Under the pieces are notes generated by a model. It did no database searches, had not been told where the DNA came from, and saw only the letters and a program-made list of their open reading frames with translations. A program made the position numbers and the translations under genes. From Mucilaginibacter pedocola (GTDB lineage: Bacteria; Bacteroidota; Bacteroidia; Sphingobacteriales; Sphingobacteriaceae), in NCBI RefSeq assembly GCF_002013915.1, contig NZ_MBTF01000035.1, positions 310,001-374,000 on the forward strand: 64,000 nt of DNA, written 5' to 3'. Positions 32,446-42,412 of this stretch are shown here, one piece after another. How positions within the stretch are numbered: position 1 is the first letter of the stretch; every line of letters begins with the position of its first letter.

Positions 32446-35400
32446 CTAATTAAAGCTATACCGTACACCAAATTGTATGGTGTACGTAGAGTTTAGGCTT
32501 ACATCGTTCCTGAAAGTTTCTGAAACAAGTTTGCCGCCAATTGTGGCCAATTGGAACTCCGGCCTGGTGGTGCCGCCGGGTTTAACAGCGTTCAGGTTTA
32601 CGGGTATCAGCAGCGCATTGGCGTTAACTAATTTTCTGAGGCCCCAGTTCGGGTTCAGGAGGTTTCCGGCATTTAGCAAATCCACAGTAAACTCCAGCGC
32701 ATGTTTGTTTGTATTGTGCTTGAAATGGGTTTTTATAGCCAGTTTAGCATCCAGCTGACTGCGCCAGGGTAGCGTTGCGCCATTGCGTTCTGCATAACGC
32801 CCTTTTCGTGTTCTTAGATAATTATCCTGTTCAATAAATTTAAAAAAGGCTTCTTCCTGCTGCTCGGCTGTGTACGCCACCCTGCCGGTAACGTTGTTGA
32901 TGATGGGCGAAAATGTGATCTCGGAGGCATCTCGCGGAACATATAAAAGGGAGCGGTTGGTGCCATCATTCACCAAATCGCGGGCGTAGGTGTAAGAAAA
33001 CCTGCCATCAATAGCGCCCTGATAAAATACCGCCGCGCTGATCTGTAAATTCTTACCCAAAGGGCTTTGGTAGTTCAGGCTGCCGATAATGCGGCTTGGG
33101 CTTACGTAGCCTGCGTAGGAAAGCTCGGGCTGGTTTATGCCATTCACGGTTGGGGTAGCCGTTAGGGCTGATAAGGTTTGGTCGCCATCGCCATCATTTA
33201 AACTTTTGGCCATGCTTTTAATAAACGTTGCCGATGCCGACCAATGGTTATCCCACTGCTTTTCTATGCCTGTTGTTACCGACCAGTAGTACCCTCTTGA
33301 TGCATTGTTAATCAATACAGCATTAAAAGCTGCATTCCCCGCCGGGTCCGGATAGCCGGAGGTATTTAAAGGATGTATAAAACGTTGGTTTATTGCCGAT
33401 GGGTACACCAGCCGGTTATCGGGATAGCCCGGTATATTTAAGCGCTGCGGCTGTACCAGGTTAACATCTTTAAAAACGATAGTGTTAATATCCCGGTTGT
33501 ACAAAACCTCCGCGGTGCCTTTAAGCCCTCCCGGTAAACGAACATCGAGGCCCAGACTGCTTTTCCAACTTTGTGGCATCTTAAAATCTGGCGACAACAC
33601 GCTGATATTTGAAGGGAGAAAAGTACCCGTAGCAGGCGTAACGGCAGGTACATAAGCTTTTGGGTCGGGGTTAAAAGGCCCGGGTGTATTTTGTTGCCCC
33701 TGCCAGGTTTGTGTTACCTGGTTTATGCCCGAATACCGGGCCTGGCTAATTATCCACACAAAGGGTATGCGCCCCGTGAATATGCCCGTGCCGCCCCGCA
33801 ACCTAATCGTTTTAAATTCATCCATATCCCAATTAAAGCTAAGCCTTGGCGAAAACAAAAAAGCGGGCTTGGGCAATTGCGAGGTAAACAGGCGTTGCCC
33901 GCCCGCAAACTCCAAGCTTGATGCTAAAGTGTTATTGGCTAATGGTTTTGGAAATGCAGGCAGGTCTAACCGCATAGCTCCCGTAAGCTCAAAGCCATCA
34001 TTGATGGTGAAATGATCCTGTCCGAATAATGCAAAGTTGGTGTATATAAAACTGTAGGAGGGTTTTTCTCGCCCCGGTACAATGGAATAGGTAACTGCGT
34101 AATCAACAGGTTTTTGTCCGGTGGCAAAATCATTCCACGATGCAAAGGTGTAATAACCCGTACCAAAGGGCATATAAGTGTTTTCGGTACGGCTGTAATC
34201 GGCCTGAAGCCCTGCCTGCCAGTTGTGTTTACCACCACTGCCATGCAAATAATTTGCTGCCGACAGCATGCTGATATCCCGGCTGTTACCATAGGTGAAA
34301 GGCTCAAACCCGAATGAGGTGAACGGCGAACCGTCTTTTAAGATATCTACAAAAGGGAAAACTGTGCTTGCCGTTTCGCGTGGCTCATCCTGCCGGGTAA
34401 ATGATACCCTGGCCGTATTAAATAAGCCCGGCGCTACAGGGAAGTTCCACTCGGCAGCCAGCGAATAAAAATTAGAGCGGGTGCTGAAGTTGGAGTTGCC
34501 GAACGGAAGCGCATTGTTGCTGCGGCGGCCTGCCCCCATCGGGAATGCGGTTAAGGGGCTGCGGGAGCCGTTCACCAACTCGGGGCGCAAGCTGTTTAGT
34601 TGATTGTACCTTAAGGTGAGGGTATGGTTGGTTGCAATATTCCAATCGAGCCGTAGCAGCACGCGTGAGCTGGTGTTCTTAAAAGTATAGCCGTTATTAG
34701 GCCCGGCATTATACCCGTAGTTGGTAAGCAGGTATTCATTAATGGCGCCCAGCTCCTGTGCCGTTGGCCGCGCCACGTTCGGGCTGCTACCGTAAGGTGC
34801 AGCCGGGGTTGAGGGCGTTAATACCTGCGGATCGTAAATTTCGCGCTCGGCCTCGAGGCTTAGGAAATAAAAAAGCTTGTTTTTAATGAGCGGGCCGCCT
34901 ATCCTGAAGCCGTTAAGATGAAAAGATACCGGCCGCTTTGCAAGCTGCGCTTCGCCAACACGGTAGCCGTACATATCCTGGTTTCGGAAATAACTGTAAA
35001 CCGAAGCCCTGATTTTATTATCGCCCGAACGGGTGATGATATTGATGGCCCCGCCAATAAAGCCCGATTCCCAAATGCTGTTGTATGGTGCTATGCTAAC
35101 GGTAAGCTGATCAATAGCATCCAAAGCGATGGGTTGTGCGCCGTAGCCGGGCAGATTATCGCCAACGCCAAAGTTATTGTTAAACTCCGAGCCATCTACC
35201 GTAATAAAGTTTTGGCGGTAATTGCCACCCGCTATGGCATTGCCAAACGCCTGGGGCACCAGCTTAAGCAAATCGGTAATACTTCTTCGGATATTGGGCT
35301 GTGCCTGTATTTGCCGGTTTGCCATATAAAGCCGGGGGCCTGTTTGTGCCGTGAGGAGTTTACCTTCATCAGCATCTGCATTTATCACTACTTCGGGGAG

Positions 35401-35751
35401 TGTACGAGTAGAGTTGCTCAGCACTATTTCAAGGCTCTTAGCCTCGGCAAGTTTAAGGTAAAGGTCTTTTATGGTATACCTGTCGTAACCGGTGTGGGTA
35501 ACTTCTAACTCGTAGGGACCGCCGGGCTTTACCTCGGGCAGGTAAAAAAAGCCTCTATCATTAGTGGCGCTGCCATATTCCGTGGCTGTTGGTATGTATA
35601 GCAAACGGATACTGGCTCCTGCAACCGGGCTTCCGCCTGCAACAACAGCACCCTCCAGGCTGCTTTTAGTGGTTTGGGCGTAAAGTGCATGGTAGCCACA
35701 CAGCATCCGGCAGGTAAGCATGGCCATAAAAAGGAAGCACTTTGTTTTCAT
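32446..35751 (-). CDS. TonB-dependent outer-membrane receptor (Oar-like, CarboxypepD_reg N-terminus)
   Basis: An 1101-residue outer-membrane receptor: signal peptide to about 25, a carboxypeptidase-regulatory-like beta sandwich (about 30-115), a plug (about 125-250, with QNFITVDGSEFNNNFGVGDN) and a long beta barrel ending in the aromatic IQFGVRYSFN. There is no SusD partner and no STN domain, which fits the Oar-like group rather than SusC. The cargo is unknown. It is the last gene of a leftward operon, 112 nt after the phosphodiesterase gene, with a 12-bp hairpin in the gap. Confidence 0.9.
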   Translation of the reverse strand: MKTKCFLFMAMLTCRMLCGYHALYAQTTKSSLEGAVVAGGSPVAGASIRLLYIPTATEYGSATNDRGFFYLPEVKPGGPYELEVTHTGYDRYTIKDLYLKLAEAKSLEIVLSNSTRTLPEVVINADADEGKLLTAQTGPRLYMANRQIQAQPNIRRSITDLLKLVPQAFGNAIAGGNYRQNFITVDGSEFNNNFGVGDNLPGYGAQPIALDAIDQLTVSIAPYNSIWESGFIGGAINIITRSGDNKIRASVYSYFRNQDMYGYRVGEAQLAKRPVSFHLNGFRIGGPLIKNKLFYFLSLEAEREIYDPQVLTPSTPAAPYGSSPNVARPTAQELGAINEYLLTNYGYNAGPNNGYTFKNTSSRVLLRLDWNIATNHTLTLRYNQLNSLRPELVNGSRSPLTAFPMGAGRRSNNALPFGNSNFSTRSNFYSLAAEWNFPVAPGLFNTARVSFTRQDEPRETASTVFPFVDILKDGSPFTSFGFEPFTYGNSRDISMLSAANYLHGSGGKHNWQAGLQADYSRTENTYMPFGTGYYTFASWNDFATGQKPVDYAVTYSIVPGREKPSYSFIYTNFALFGQDHFTINDGFELTGAMRLDLPAFPKPLANNTLASSLEFAGGQRLFTSQLPKPAFLFSPRLSFNWDMDEFKTIRLRGGTGIFTGRIPFVWIISQARYSGINQVTQTWQGQQNTPGPFNPDPKAYVPAVTPATGTFLPSNISVLSPDFKMPQSWKSSLGLDVRLPGGLKGTAEVLYNRDINTIVFKDVNLVQPQRLNIPGYPDNRLVYPSAINQRFIHPLNTSGYPDPAGNAAFNAVLINNASRGYYWSVTTGIEKQWDNHWSASATFIKSMAKSLNDGDGDQTLSALTATPTVNGINQPELSYAGYVSPSRIIGSLNYQSPLGKNLQISAAVFYQGAIDGRFSYTYARDLVNDGTNRSLLYVPRDASEITFSPIINNVTGRVAYTAEQQEEAFFKFIEQDNYLRTRKGRYAERNGATLPWRSQLDAKLAIKTHFKHNTNKHALEFTVDLLNAGNLLNPNWGLRKLVNANALLIPVNLNAVKPGGTTRPEFQLATIGGKLVSETFRNDVSLNSTYTIQFGVRYSFN

Positions 35752-35811
35752 AAACCACCAATGTGATGTTTTTGTAAATGTTAATTCAAATAGTAATGGC
35801 TTTAAACCAAT

Positions 35812-35840
35812 AGAACGGGCAGCGTTAGGCTGCCCGTTCT
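35812..35840. terminator. 12-bp perfect hairpin inside the leftward operon
   Basis: AGAACGGGCAGC (35812-35823) pairs perfectly with GCTGCCCGTTCT (35829-35840) around a 5-nt loop. It follows the phosphodiesterase gene and precedes the receptor gene. A short T-run follows only on the plus strand, so leftward it may act as a partial terminator or 3' end stabiliser. Confidence 0.45.
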
Positions 35841-35863
35841 TTACGGCCGGTTATTATCGATCG

Positions 35864-37219
35864 TTATTTTTTGTAATTTTTATCTGTTGCCAGCATACCA
35901 GGGTAAAGCACGCCATCGGGGGCGTTAAATTTTACACCCAGCAGTTTTGCTGCTAAAGGTGCAATATCCTCTAAACCGATAAGCGGCATGCTTACGCCTT
36001 TTTTTACACCCGCACCACTGGCAATGAAGCCGGTTTGGATGTGCTGAAAATCGGGGTAAAAACCATGCGTTCCGCCCGAAGCTGCCCTTACAGCATCGCC
36101 ATCGGCAGCACCGCTCATTGATACGCCTTCAACCGGTGCCAGCGCTAAAGCAACATTAGGGTCGGTACCAATTTTATCCAATTCGGCACGCTCAACTACC
36201 CTGAATAGCTTTTTTGTCGATTCGGGTAAAGCTTCCAGTTCGCTGCGTACCTTTTGCAGGGTTTGTTGGTCTTTAGCGTCTTTCAGCATTAAAAATGCCG
36301 CAGCGCCCGAAGTGTGAAATTGTGCTTTCCAGGTGGTTTTACCATTGGCCTTTGATAACAAGCCTGCCTTAGTTAGCCAAACATTTGGCGCAACCGCCGT
36401 GTGAATATTAGAAAAACCATGGTCGCCGGTTACAATAACGGCGGTGCTGTCTTTCAACCCGGCTTGCTCTATGGCCTCCAGTACGTTGTTAACGGCATGG
36501 TCGGCACCGGCAACGGCCTGGCGTACATGTTGTCCGTCGCGGCCTTCGGCATGCTCTGCATGGTCAACCGCAAAAATGTGGAAGGTTAGCAAGTTGGGTT
36601 TATATTTTTTGATAATATAAGCCACCATGCGGCTGCCATTCTCATCTGCCGAAGCAAAATCGCTGCTTAGCTTAGCGGCATCAAGTTTACCGGTAGCATT
36701 AACCTCTATCTCCTCGAACAAACCCTTCGGTACCGAGTTTTCGCGTTGCGGCGTAGTGCGCTCTACATTTTTATCAAGCGGCCAAAACTCAGGAATGTTA
36801 TAGTCCACCTTTGCGCCAACAGATACCGGCCACAGTACCGAAGCTGTTTTCAGCCCGGCTTTTGAAGCGGCATCCCAAAGGGTTGGCACTTTTATTAAAT
36901 TGGTTTCCCAATACCAGCGGCCGGTAGCGCCATCGGGCTCAAATGGCGAGTTATAATAAATGCCATGCTTAAGCGGTTTGGCACCTGTTATAATAGTAGT
37001 GTGCGATGGGTAAGTAACACTCGGGAATACACCGCGTACGCCATCGGCCGATACACCCTCGGCCATCATACGGTGCAGGGTAGGCGTGGCCCATTTGTCT
37101 TCGCGGTAAAAATCGGGGCGAAAGCCGTCGATGCTGATGATCACCACATGCTTTGCCTGCTGCGCAAAGGCAGCGCAGGCAGGCAAAGTAAGTAAGATCG
37201 CAAAAAGTATCTTTTTCAT
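35864..37219 (-). CDS. Secreted type-I phosphodiesterase / nucleotide pyrophosphatase family (alkaline phosphatase superfamily)
   Basis: A 451-residue protein with a signal peptide (about 1-20). The metal site and Thr nucleophile lie in IISIDGFRPDFY near 28 and FPSVTYPSHTTIITG near 64-78, and further ligands are in DHAEHAEGRDG near 215 and VTGDHGFSNI near 262, the pattern of the NPP branch. It would hydrolyse phosphodiester or pyrophosphate bonds in nucleotides or lipid head groups in the periplasm. Placed between two TonB receptors in an ECF/FecR operon, it probably acts on the compound those receptors import or releases phosphate from it. Confidence 0.9.
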   Translation of the reverse strand: MKKILFAILLTLPACAAFAQQAKHVVIISIDGFRPDFYREDKWATPTLHRMMAEGVSADGVRGVFPSVTYPSHTTIITGAKPLKHGIYYNSPFEPDGATGRWYWETNLIKVPTLWDAASKAGLKTASVLWPVSVGAKVDYNIPEFWPLDKNVERTTPQRENSVPKGLFEEIEVNATGKLDAAKLSSDFASADENGSRMVAYIIKKYKPNLLTFHIFAVDHAEHAEGRDGQHVRQAVAGADHAVNNVLEAIEQAGLKDSTAVIVTGDHGFSNIHTAVAPNVWLTKAGLLSKANGKTTWKAQFHTSGAAAFLMLKDAKDQQTLQKVRSELEALPESTKKLFRVVERAELDKIGTDPNVALALAPVEGVSMSGAADGDAVRAASGGTHGFYPDFQHIQTGFIASGAGVKKGVSMPLIGLEDIAPLAAKLLGVKFNAPDGVLYPGMLATDKNYKK

Positions 37220-37230
37220 ATTACTGATTA

Positions 37231-40200
37231 TTAGAATGAATACCTGGCACCTAACTGTATTTGGTATGGCGTACCGTTAGCAGTAGTTACGCCTACGTTC
37301 TCGTTTACACGATAAGTGTATTGCTGCGTTGCCTGGTTAAAGCCGGTAACCGTATAAAGCGTTTGCTGGCCAAGGTTGTAGTTTACGCCCTTGTTTTTGT
37401 TAAGCAAGTTGGCAAAGTTGAAAACATCGGCCGAGATGGTAAGCGCCTGTTTTTTATACAGTTTAAATACTTTTGATAACCTAAGATCGATAGTGCCCGA
37501 GAATGGGTTGCTGCCACCATTACGGTTAGCTATTTTACCAATGCTCTCGCGGATGTATTCTTTTGCGCGGTTATCAGGGTTGTTCAGCACTTTTTCCATC
37601 GAAGCTTTTACAGCTGCAGTGGTGGTAGGGCTGTTAGGGTCAAACACAAAGGCAAGGTCGTTATCGGTGCCCGGGCCGCCCACAAAGTCGCCGTTGATGT
37701 CAGAGTCAACAGTTAACGAGTAACGGCTGCCACCCATACCGGTATAACGGCCGCTTAATGAGAAACCCCAGAAAGTTGGCGTTGAACCGAAAAGGACTAC
37801 TTTTTGCCTGAACTGGTTGTCTGAGTAGTTCATCTCGCTCAGGTCGCGCGGGTCCGATTTGATAGGACGGAAGGTAGAGGTGTTAGCTACGTTACCGTTG
37901 TAAGATGTATTGTCTTTAGTATCGTTCCAGGTGTAGCTGAATGATAGGTAACCATCTTTGTAATAGCGCAGGTCGCCATCAAAAATAATTGCTTTTTGGG
38001 TGATCTTAGCGCCGTTGGTCAGTTCCAGGGTACGGCCTACCAATTGGGTTTTGCGGCCACGTACGTTATCGGTAGTACCCGAAGCGCTGATAGTGTTAGC
38101 CGGAACAAATACACCGCGGTTAGCTTCGTTAGCCAACCTGAAATAAGGCTGATCAACCAGGTTGCGGTCCAGGTAAACATAGTTGTCGTTAGTATGGCTG
38201 TACAACAAGTTAACACCCATACGTAGCCAGTTGCCAAATAATTTGTTGTATGATAAGTTTACTTTGTAAATATTAGGTACCTGCAGGTTAGGGTCGTTCA
38301 GGTTAATGGTAGATACCTGCGGTGCACCTGCTATAACACCCGGAACGGTGCTCGGATCGTTACGGTAGGCAGGGAAGTTTGGTACAGGTACCAGGTTGGT
38401 GCCTGTAGTAGGGCGGGTAACGTCTATCGAGGCTACCTTAGTACCGCTGTTTTGAATATTGTTTACCTGTGCGTAGTTAACAGGGTTGGCCGAAAAAATA
38501 CCACCGCCTAAACGTACAATATCAGTTTTATTGCCTTTAACATCCCATGATAACTGGAAACGTGGCTGTATGTTGTTCCAGTCGGTTGGGTTGCTGTTGG
38601 TTCTTAAGCCCAATTCCCGATAAACTACCGGGTTGTACTCGCCGGCGGTGAGGTAGCTGGTCATATCCCATCTCAAACCAAAAGTAGCGCTCAGGTTTTT
38701 AACCAGGTCAAACTGTACCTGGCCAAAAAGCGAAGCATTTAATACATATTGCTGTACCGATGGTATACCGTTAAGCGGCACTTCCCTGGCGTAGCGGGTA
38801 GGGTTAAGGTTATCAAACTCCTGGATGTTGTTGAAAATAAAACGGCCGTTCTGTTCGCTTGAAATATAAGTATCAAGATAAGTCAGCGTGTTATCGGTAC
38901 CGAAGGTGAAGTTGTATTTGCCCTTGGTCCAGTAGCTGGTGTTTAATAACTGAAATTGGTTCTCCAAGTTGTTCTCAGGCGTAAAGCGCTGTCCGCCCAA
39001 CTGTACCGACGTATTGCCGATAGTACCGTTTGGCAAAGTTGAACGTACAGAAACTATGGCACGCGGGATGTTAGCGGCCGGTAACTCGCTGTTAGGTACA
39101 TAATCGCGTTTGGCGGTTTGGTACTGCAATTTCAACTCGTTCATAAAATTAGGGCTGAACTGCGTACGCAACGATGCCAGTGTGGTATTCTCGCGCGATT
39201 TAAAGCTTCCGTATACCTCAAAAAGGTTAATGTTGGTGTTGTCATCAACACTGTTAGGGTTGTTCCAATCGCTGTAGTTGTTGCGGATGGTTAAACGGTT
39301 CTTATCGTTCAACTGCCAGTCTAACCTTGCAAAAAAAGTATTGGCCAATGTTTTACGCGGAAACTCGCCTACTTGCGGGCCACTGCCCAGTCCGTATTTT
39401 TGGCGGCCAATGTTTATAACGCTATCCAGCATGCCTTTGCTTATCCTTAAAGAAACGGCATCAGCATCGGTACGGATGTCGGCTATATTAAATGGGGTAG
39501 ACTGGTCTTGCCTGTCTAAAGCGGTAAAAAAGAACAATTTGTCTTTCACTATCGGGCCACCTAAACTGAAGCCGTATTGGTTGGTGCTGAAGTTTTGCTG
39601 GCGTTTGTTACCGCGGATATCGTACGGGCTGGCCAAACCATCAGAACGGTAGTAATCAAAAACAGAACCTACAAATTCGTTAGTACCCGATTTGGTTACT
39701 GCGCTGATGGTTGCACCACCTGCACGGCCCTGCGATACATCATAAATATTGGTAGAAACCTCGAACTCGCGGATAGCCTCGAGCGATAAAGAGTATGGGC
39801 CGCTGCCTACTGCACCCGATGTAAGGTTGTTACGCGCGCTGGCACCATCTATAACATAATTGGTAGATGATGGCAACTGCCCGCCTACCGAACCACCGTT
39901 AGATGTTGGCGCTAACGAGATAAGGTTGGTGAAGTTCCTGTTCAGTGCCGGTATTTGCTGAATGGTACGTGCGGTGATGGAGGTACTTCCGCCCAAACGA
40001 TCGTTACGGCTGCTAAGCGAGTTGCTTTTTATCACCACTTCATTTAATTCGGTGCTTAAGTGGCTCAGTTTAAAGTCAACCGTAAGGCGGTCGCCCTGGT
40101 TAAGCGACAGGTCTTTCTGCACCTGCGAGTTCATGCCTATGAACGATGCTTTAACCATATACTGTTTACCAAGAGGTAATTGCCTGAAGGTATAGCGGCC

Positions 40201-40431
40201 ATCGGTACCGGTAATGGTAGCTGCTTTAAAACCATTGCTTTCGCTTTGGATCACGATGGTTACACCCGGCATGGTTTCACCTTTGGCATCGGTAATGGTA
40301 CCAGATATGGTGGCATCGGTAGATTGTGCCTGTGCATTAACCGCAAGCAGGGAGATAGAAACAAGTACACAGCAAACTTTTAGTAGATAGTTTGCTTTTA
40401 TATTTTTTAATAATTGAATAAAAAGGCGCAT
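37231..40431 (-). CDS. TonB-dependent outer-membrane receptor (Oar-like)
   Basis: A 1066-residue receptor with a signal sequence (about 1-36), a CarboxypepD_reg domain (about 40-125, GTITDAKGETMPGVTIVIQ), a plug with SSTNYVIDGASARNNLTSGA near 190, and a barrel ending LGARYSF. No STN domain is present although the gene is directly downstream of an ECF sigma/FecR pair, where an STN-bearing receptor would be expected to signal. The phosphodiesterase gene follows after 11 nt. Cargo unknown. Confidence 0.9.
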   Translation of the reverse strand: MRLFIQLLKNIKANYLLKVCCVLVSISLLAVNAQAQSTDATISGTITDAKGETMPGVTIVIQSESNGFKAATITGTDGRYTFRQLPLGKQYMVKASFIGMNSQVQKDLSLNQGDRLTVDFKLSHLSTELNEVVIKSNSLSSRNDRLGGSTSITARTIQQIPALNRNFTNLISLAPTSNGGSVGGQLPSSTNYVIDGASARNNLTSGAVGSGPYSLSLEAIREFEVSTNIYDVSQGRAGGATISAVTKSGTNEFVGSVFDYYRSDGLASPYDIRGNKRQQNFSTNQYGFSLGGPIVKDKLFFFTALDRQDQSTPFNIADIRTDADAVSLRISKGMLDSVINIGRQKYGLGSGPQVGEFPRKTLANTFFARLDWQLNDKNRLTIRNNYSDWNNPNSVDDNTNINLFEVYGSFKSRENTTLASLRTQFSPNFMNELKLQYQTAKRDYVPNSELPAANIPRAIVSVRSTLPNGTIGNTSVQLGGQRFTPENNLENQFQLLNTSYWTKGKYNFTFGTDNTLTYLDTYISSEQNGRFIFNNIQEFDNLNPTRYAREVPLNGIPSVQQYVLNASLFGQVQFDLVKNLSATFGLRWDMTSYLTAGEYNPVVYRELGLRTNSNPTDWNNIQPRFQLSWDVKGNKTDIVRLGGGIFSANPVNYAQVNNIQNSGTKVASIDVTRPTTGTNLVPVPNFPAYRNDPSTVPGVIAGAPQVSTINLNDPNLQVPNIYKVNLSYNKLFGNWLRMGVNLLYSHTNDNYVYLDRNLVDQPYFRLANEANRGVFVPANTISASGTTDNVRGRKTQLVGRTLELTNGAKITQKAIIFDGDLRYYKDGYLSFSYTWNDTKDNTSYNGNVANTSTFRPIKSDPRDLSEMNYSDNQFRQKVVLFGSTPTFWGFSLSGRYTGMGGSRYSLTVDSDINGDFVGGPGTDNDLAFVFDPNSPTTTAAVKASMEKVLNNPDNRAKEYIRESIGKIANRNGGSNPFSGTIDLRLSKVFKLYKKQALTISADVFNFANLLNKNKGVNYNLGQQTLYTVTGFNQATQQYTYRVNENVGVTTANGTPYQIQLGARYSF

Positions 40432-40440
40432 ATTTATTGC

Positions 40441-40468
40441 TTAATTAATTTTTGAACGAGTTAATTAA
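40441..40468. promoter_or_regulatory. Two TTAATTAA palindromes, 20 bp apart
   Basis: TTAATTAA occurs at 40441-40448 and again at 40461-40468, exactly 20 bp (about two helical turns) apart, just upstream of the receptor start at 40431. Such spacing would suit a dimer or tetramer binding site, but AT-rich leaders can produce this by chance. Confidence 0.3.
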
Positions 40469-40471
40469 CAA

Positions 40472-40529
40472 GGCCTTGGCTGCTGCAGCCGGGGCCGAAA
40501 GCCGGAAGTGTTGGAAGCACTTTCGGCTT
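40472..40529. terminator. Two tandem hairpins between FecR and receptor genes
   Basis: Stem 1: 40472-40482 with 40486-40496 (11 bp, two G-U on the plus strand). Stem 2: 40499-40510 (AAGCCGGAAGTG) with 40518-40529 (CACTTTCGGCTT), one G-U, 7-nt loop, followed by TTGATATTT in the plus direction. Read leftward they lie in the operon between FecR and the receptor, a place for differential expression by processing or partial termination. Confidence 0.4.
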
Positions 40530-40552
40530 TTGATATTTAATAGGGATCTATA

Positions 40553-41569
40553 TCATGGGCGGTATTTTTGGGGATAGATAATTAATTGTTGATTATAAAG
40601 CCTGTAGCTGATACCCGTTTGGAGCATAAGTTGCTGCAGTAAATCATCGGTTGATAAACCATTGATCTGTAAACTATAGTGGCGCTTATCGAGTTCCGGA
40701 TGCTTTACGGATACTTTAAGGTCGTATTTCCTTGCTATCTCAGCCGCTATTTCTTCCAACGTGGCATCGGTTAGGTAGCTGCTTCTCCCTTCGCGCCAGG
40801 CGTTGATAGATGAAGTGGTTAACCCGTTCGACAAGGCCGCTTTGTTAGCCGCCATAGTTATCGACTCGCCTTTGATGAGGCCCGGCGCTATATTTTTAAA
40901 CCTGCCGTTTGCGTCGCGTTCGTCTACGGCAACTTTGCCGGTTACCACCGCTATGCTTATCTTTTTGGTGTCGTTATATGCCCGTACGTTAAATTCGGTA
41001 CCCAATACCCGGGTGCGTGCCCGGCCGCTGAATACATAAAACGGGTGCGATGCATCGTGTGTCACCTTAAAATAGGCCTCTCCTTCGTCGAGATAAACTA
41101 TACGGCTGCCATTATTAAATGAAGAGGCATCAAAGCGTATACTGCTGGCAGAATTTAACCACACTTCCGACCCATCGGGCAGCATGAATTTTTTCATCTG
41201 CTTATTTTGTGTAGCAATGGCCTCAAAAGTGGGCGATGGCTTATCTATATGAGCAGAAGGCTTGTTACCAAAACGCCATACGCCGAAACCTACCGCCCCG
41301 ATAACAGCTATAATGGATGCAGCACGTAGCCAATAAGCGCTTATAGGCCTTATCTTTTTCACATCCGGCCTAATGGCCTTATTGATGCGCGTGGTCATCT
41401 CCCGGTAAATCCGAAGCTCTTCGACGGGGTCTTTCAACAAGTTGGGTATGGGGTTGCTCGCGGCTTCCCCGAACCACTCATCAAGCGTGGCTTTATTCCT
41501 TTTTGAGCCGGTTCCTTCCCTATACTGGTCGAAATACCTTTTAAGGCTATCGCGGTCTTTTCGTTTCAT
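40553..41569 (-). CDS. FecR-family anti-sigma factor
   Basis: A 338-residue single-pass membrane protein: a cytoplasmic part (about 1-83) that would hold the ECF sigma factor, a membrane helix near 84-105 (RAASIIAVIGAVGFGVWRFG), the periplasmic FecR domain (about 118-215, with PDGSEVWLNSASSIRFDAS) and a C-terminal DUF4974-like domain (about 255-330). It transmits a signal from a loaded TonB receptor to the sigma factor encoded 57 nt upstream. The receptors in this operon lack STN domains, so how it is triggered is unclear. Confidence 0.92.
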   Translation of the reverse strand: MKRKDRDSLKRYFDQYREGTGSKRNKATLDEWFGEAASNPIPNLLKDPVEELRIYREMTTRINKAIRPDVKKIRPISAYWLRAASIIAVIGAVGFGVWRFGNKPSAHIDKPSPTFEAIATQNKQMKKFMLPDGSEVWLNSASSIRFDASSFNNGSRIVYLDEGEAYFKVTHDASHPFYVFSGRARTRVLGTEFNVRAYNDTKKISIAVVTGKVAVDERDANGRFKNIAPGLIKGESITMAANKAALSNGLTTSSINAWREGRSSYLTDATLEEIAAEIARKYDLKVSVKHPELDKRHYSLQINGLSTDDLLQQLMLQTGISYRLYNQQLIIYPQKYRP

Positions 41570-41626
41570 TCACACCTATAGCGTTCGAATGGGCCGAAAG
41601 TACTTTACCAAAAAGTTAAGCTTCTG

Positions 41627-42214
41627 TTAATTGTTAGAGAAGGTATTTATCGCGATCAGCGCGAAATAAACAACAGAGTTTTCTTTGATGCCTGTTCTCA
41701 GGCGGCGCAATGCTTCGGAGATATTGTTTTTAACCGTTTGTTCGGAAATGCCCAGTTTGACTGCTATTTCGCGGATGGATAGATCCTCAAAACGGCTTAA
41801 GCGAAAACAGCTTTGCATATTATATGGCATTTTCTTTAACTCGGCATCAATCCCCAGCTGCGTTTCGTGCAACAACAAGTGCTCGTCGCTCTGCGGTACG
41901 CGCTGAAGGTCTGCCAGTAACACATCGGTACCCAGTAGCCGCACCTTATCCTTACGGAAGGAGTCTATTACCGAATTTCGGGCGATTGTATTTAAGTATG
42001 GGCGGATGTTGTCGCCAACGGCCAGGCTCGAGCGATGGTCCCACACGTACAGGAACACGTCCTGCAGGATGTCTTTAGTGCTATCCTCATCCTGGCAAAG
42101 ATGGTAAACAAAGGAGAAGAGGGGTTTCCAGTGGCGGTCAAATAAAGTGCTGAAAGCACCTTGATCGCCGGCCGAGATTTCCTTAAGCAGTTCTTTATCT
42201 GTTTTAAATTCCAT
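41627..42214 (-). CDS. ECF RNA polymerase sigma factor
   Basis: A 195-residue group-IV sigma factor. Region 2 contains FSTLFDRHWKPLFSFVYHLC and DILQDVFLYVWDHR, and region 4 contains LSIREIAVKLGISEQTVKNN followed by a hydrophobic C-terminal tail (VVYFALIAINTF). It would direct transcription of its own operon and is held by the FecR protein encoded next. It diverges from a second ECF gene at 42413 across a 198-bp spacer. Confidence 0.93.
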   Translation of the reverse strand: MEFKTDKELLKEISAGDQGAFSTLFDRHWKPLFSFVYHLCQDEDSTKDILQDVFLYVWDHRSSLAVGDNIRPYLNTIARNSVIDSFRKDKVRLLGTDVLLADLQRVPQSDEHLLLHETQLGIDAELKKMPYNMQSCFRLSRFEDLSIREIAVKLGISEQTVKNNISEALRRLRTGIKENSVVYFALIAINTFSNN

Positions 42215-42399
42215 CTGCCGGCAAAGCTAATGGATAGATGTTAAGCGAAGTTTAAGCCGGTGGCCTATTTGTATAACCAGCGGCTCTAATATTTGCTTAG
42301 CTAAAAAAATGCAACACCATTACACTTTAATTGGCTTCCTGCTTTAAATATTTAACGTTTCCTTAATACTGTTTTCGGTTACGATAATTTTCAAATTTT

Positions 42400-42407
42400 T
42401 AGTTTTG
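42400..42407 (+). promoter_or_regulatory. -7-like element TAGTTTTG before the rightward ECF gene
   Basis: A full match to TAnnTTTG only 6 nt before the GTG start of the ECF gene. If used, the transcript would begin at or next to the start codon, so the mRNA would be leaderless. A TTTTC-rich segment about 24 nt upstream is a weak -33. Confidence 0.35.
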
Positions 42408-42412
42408 CGCCC

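Noticed and set aside
34918..35508. 196-codon rightward frame opposite the TonB receptor gene
   Set aside because: It is a complementary-strand shadow of the receptor gene at 32446-35751, without ribosome site or recognisable domain.
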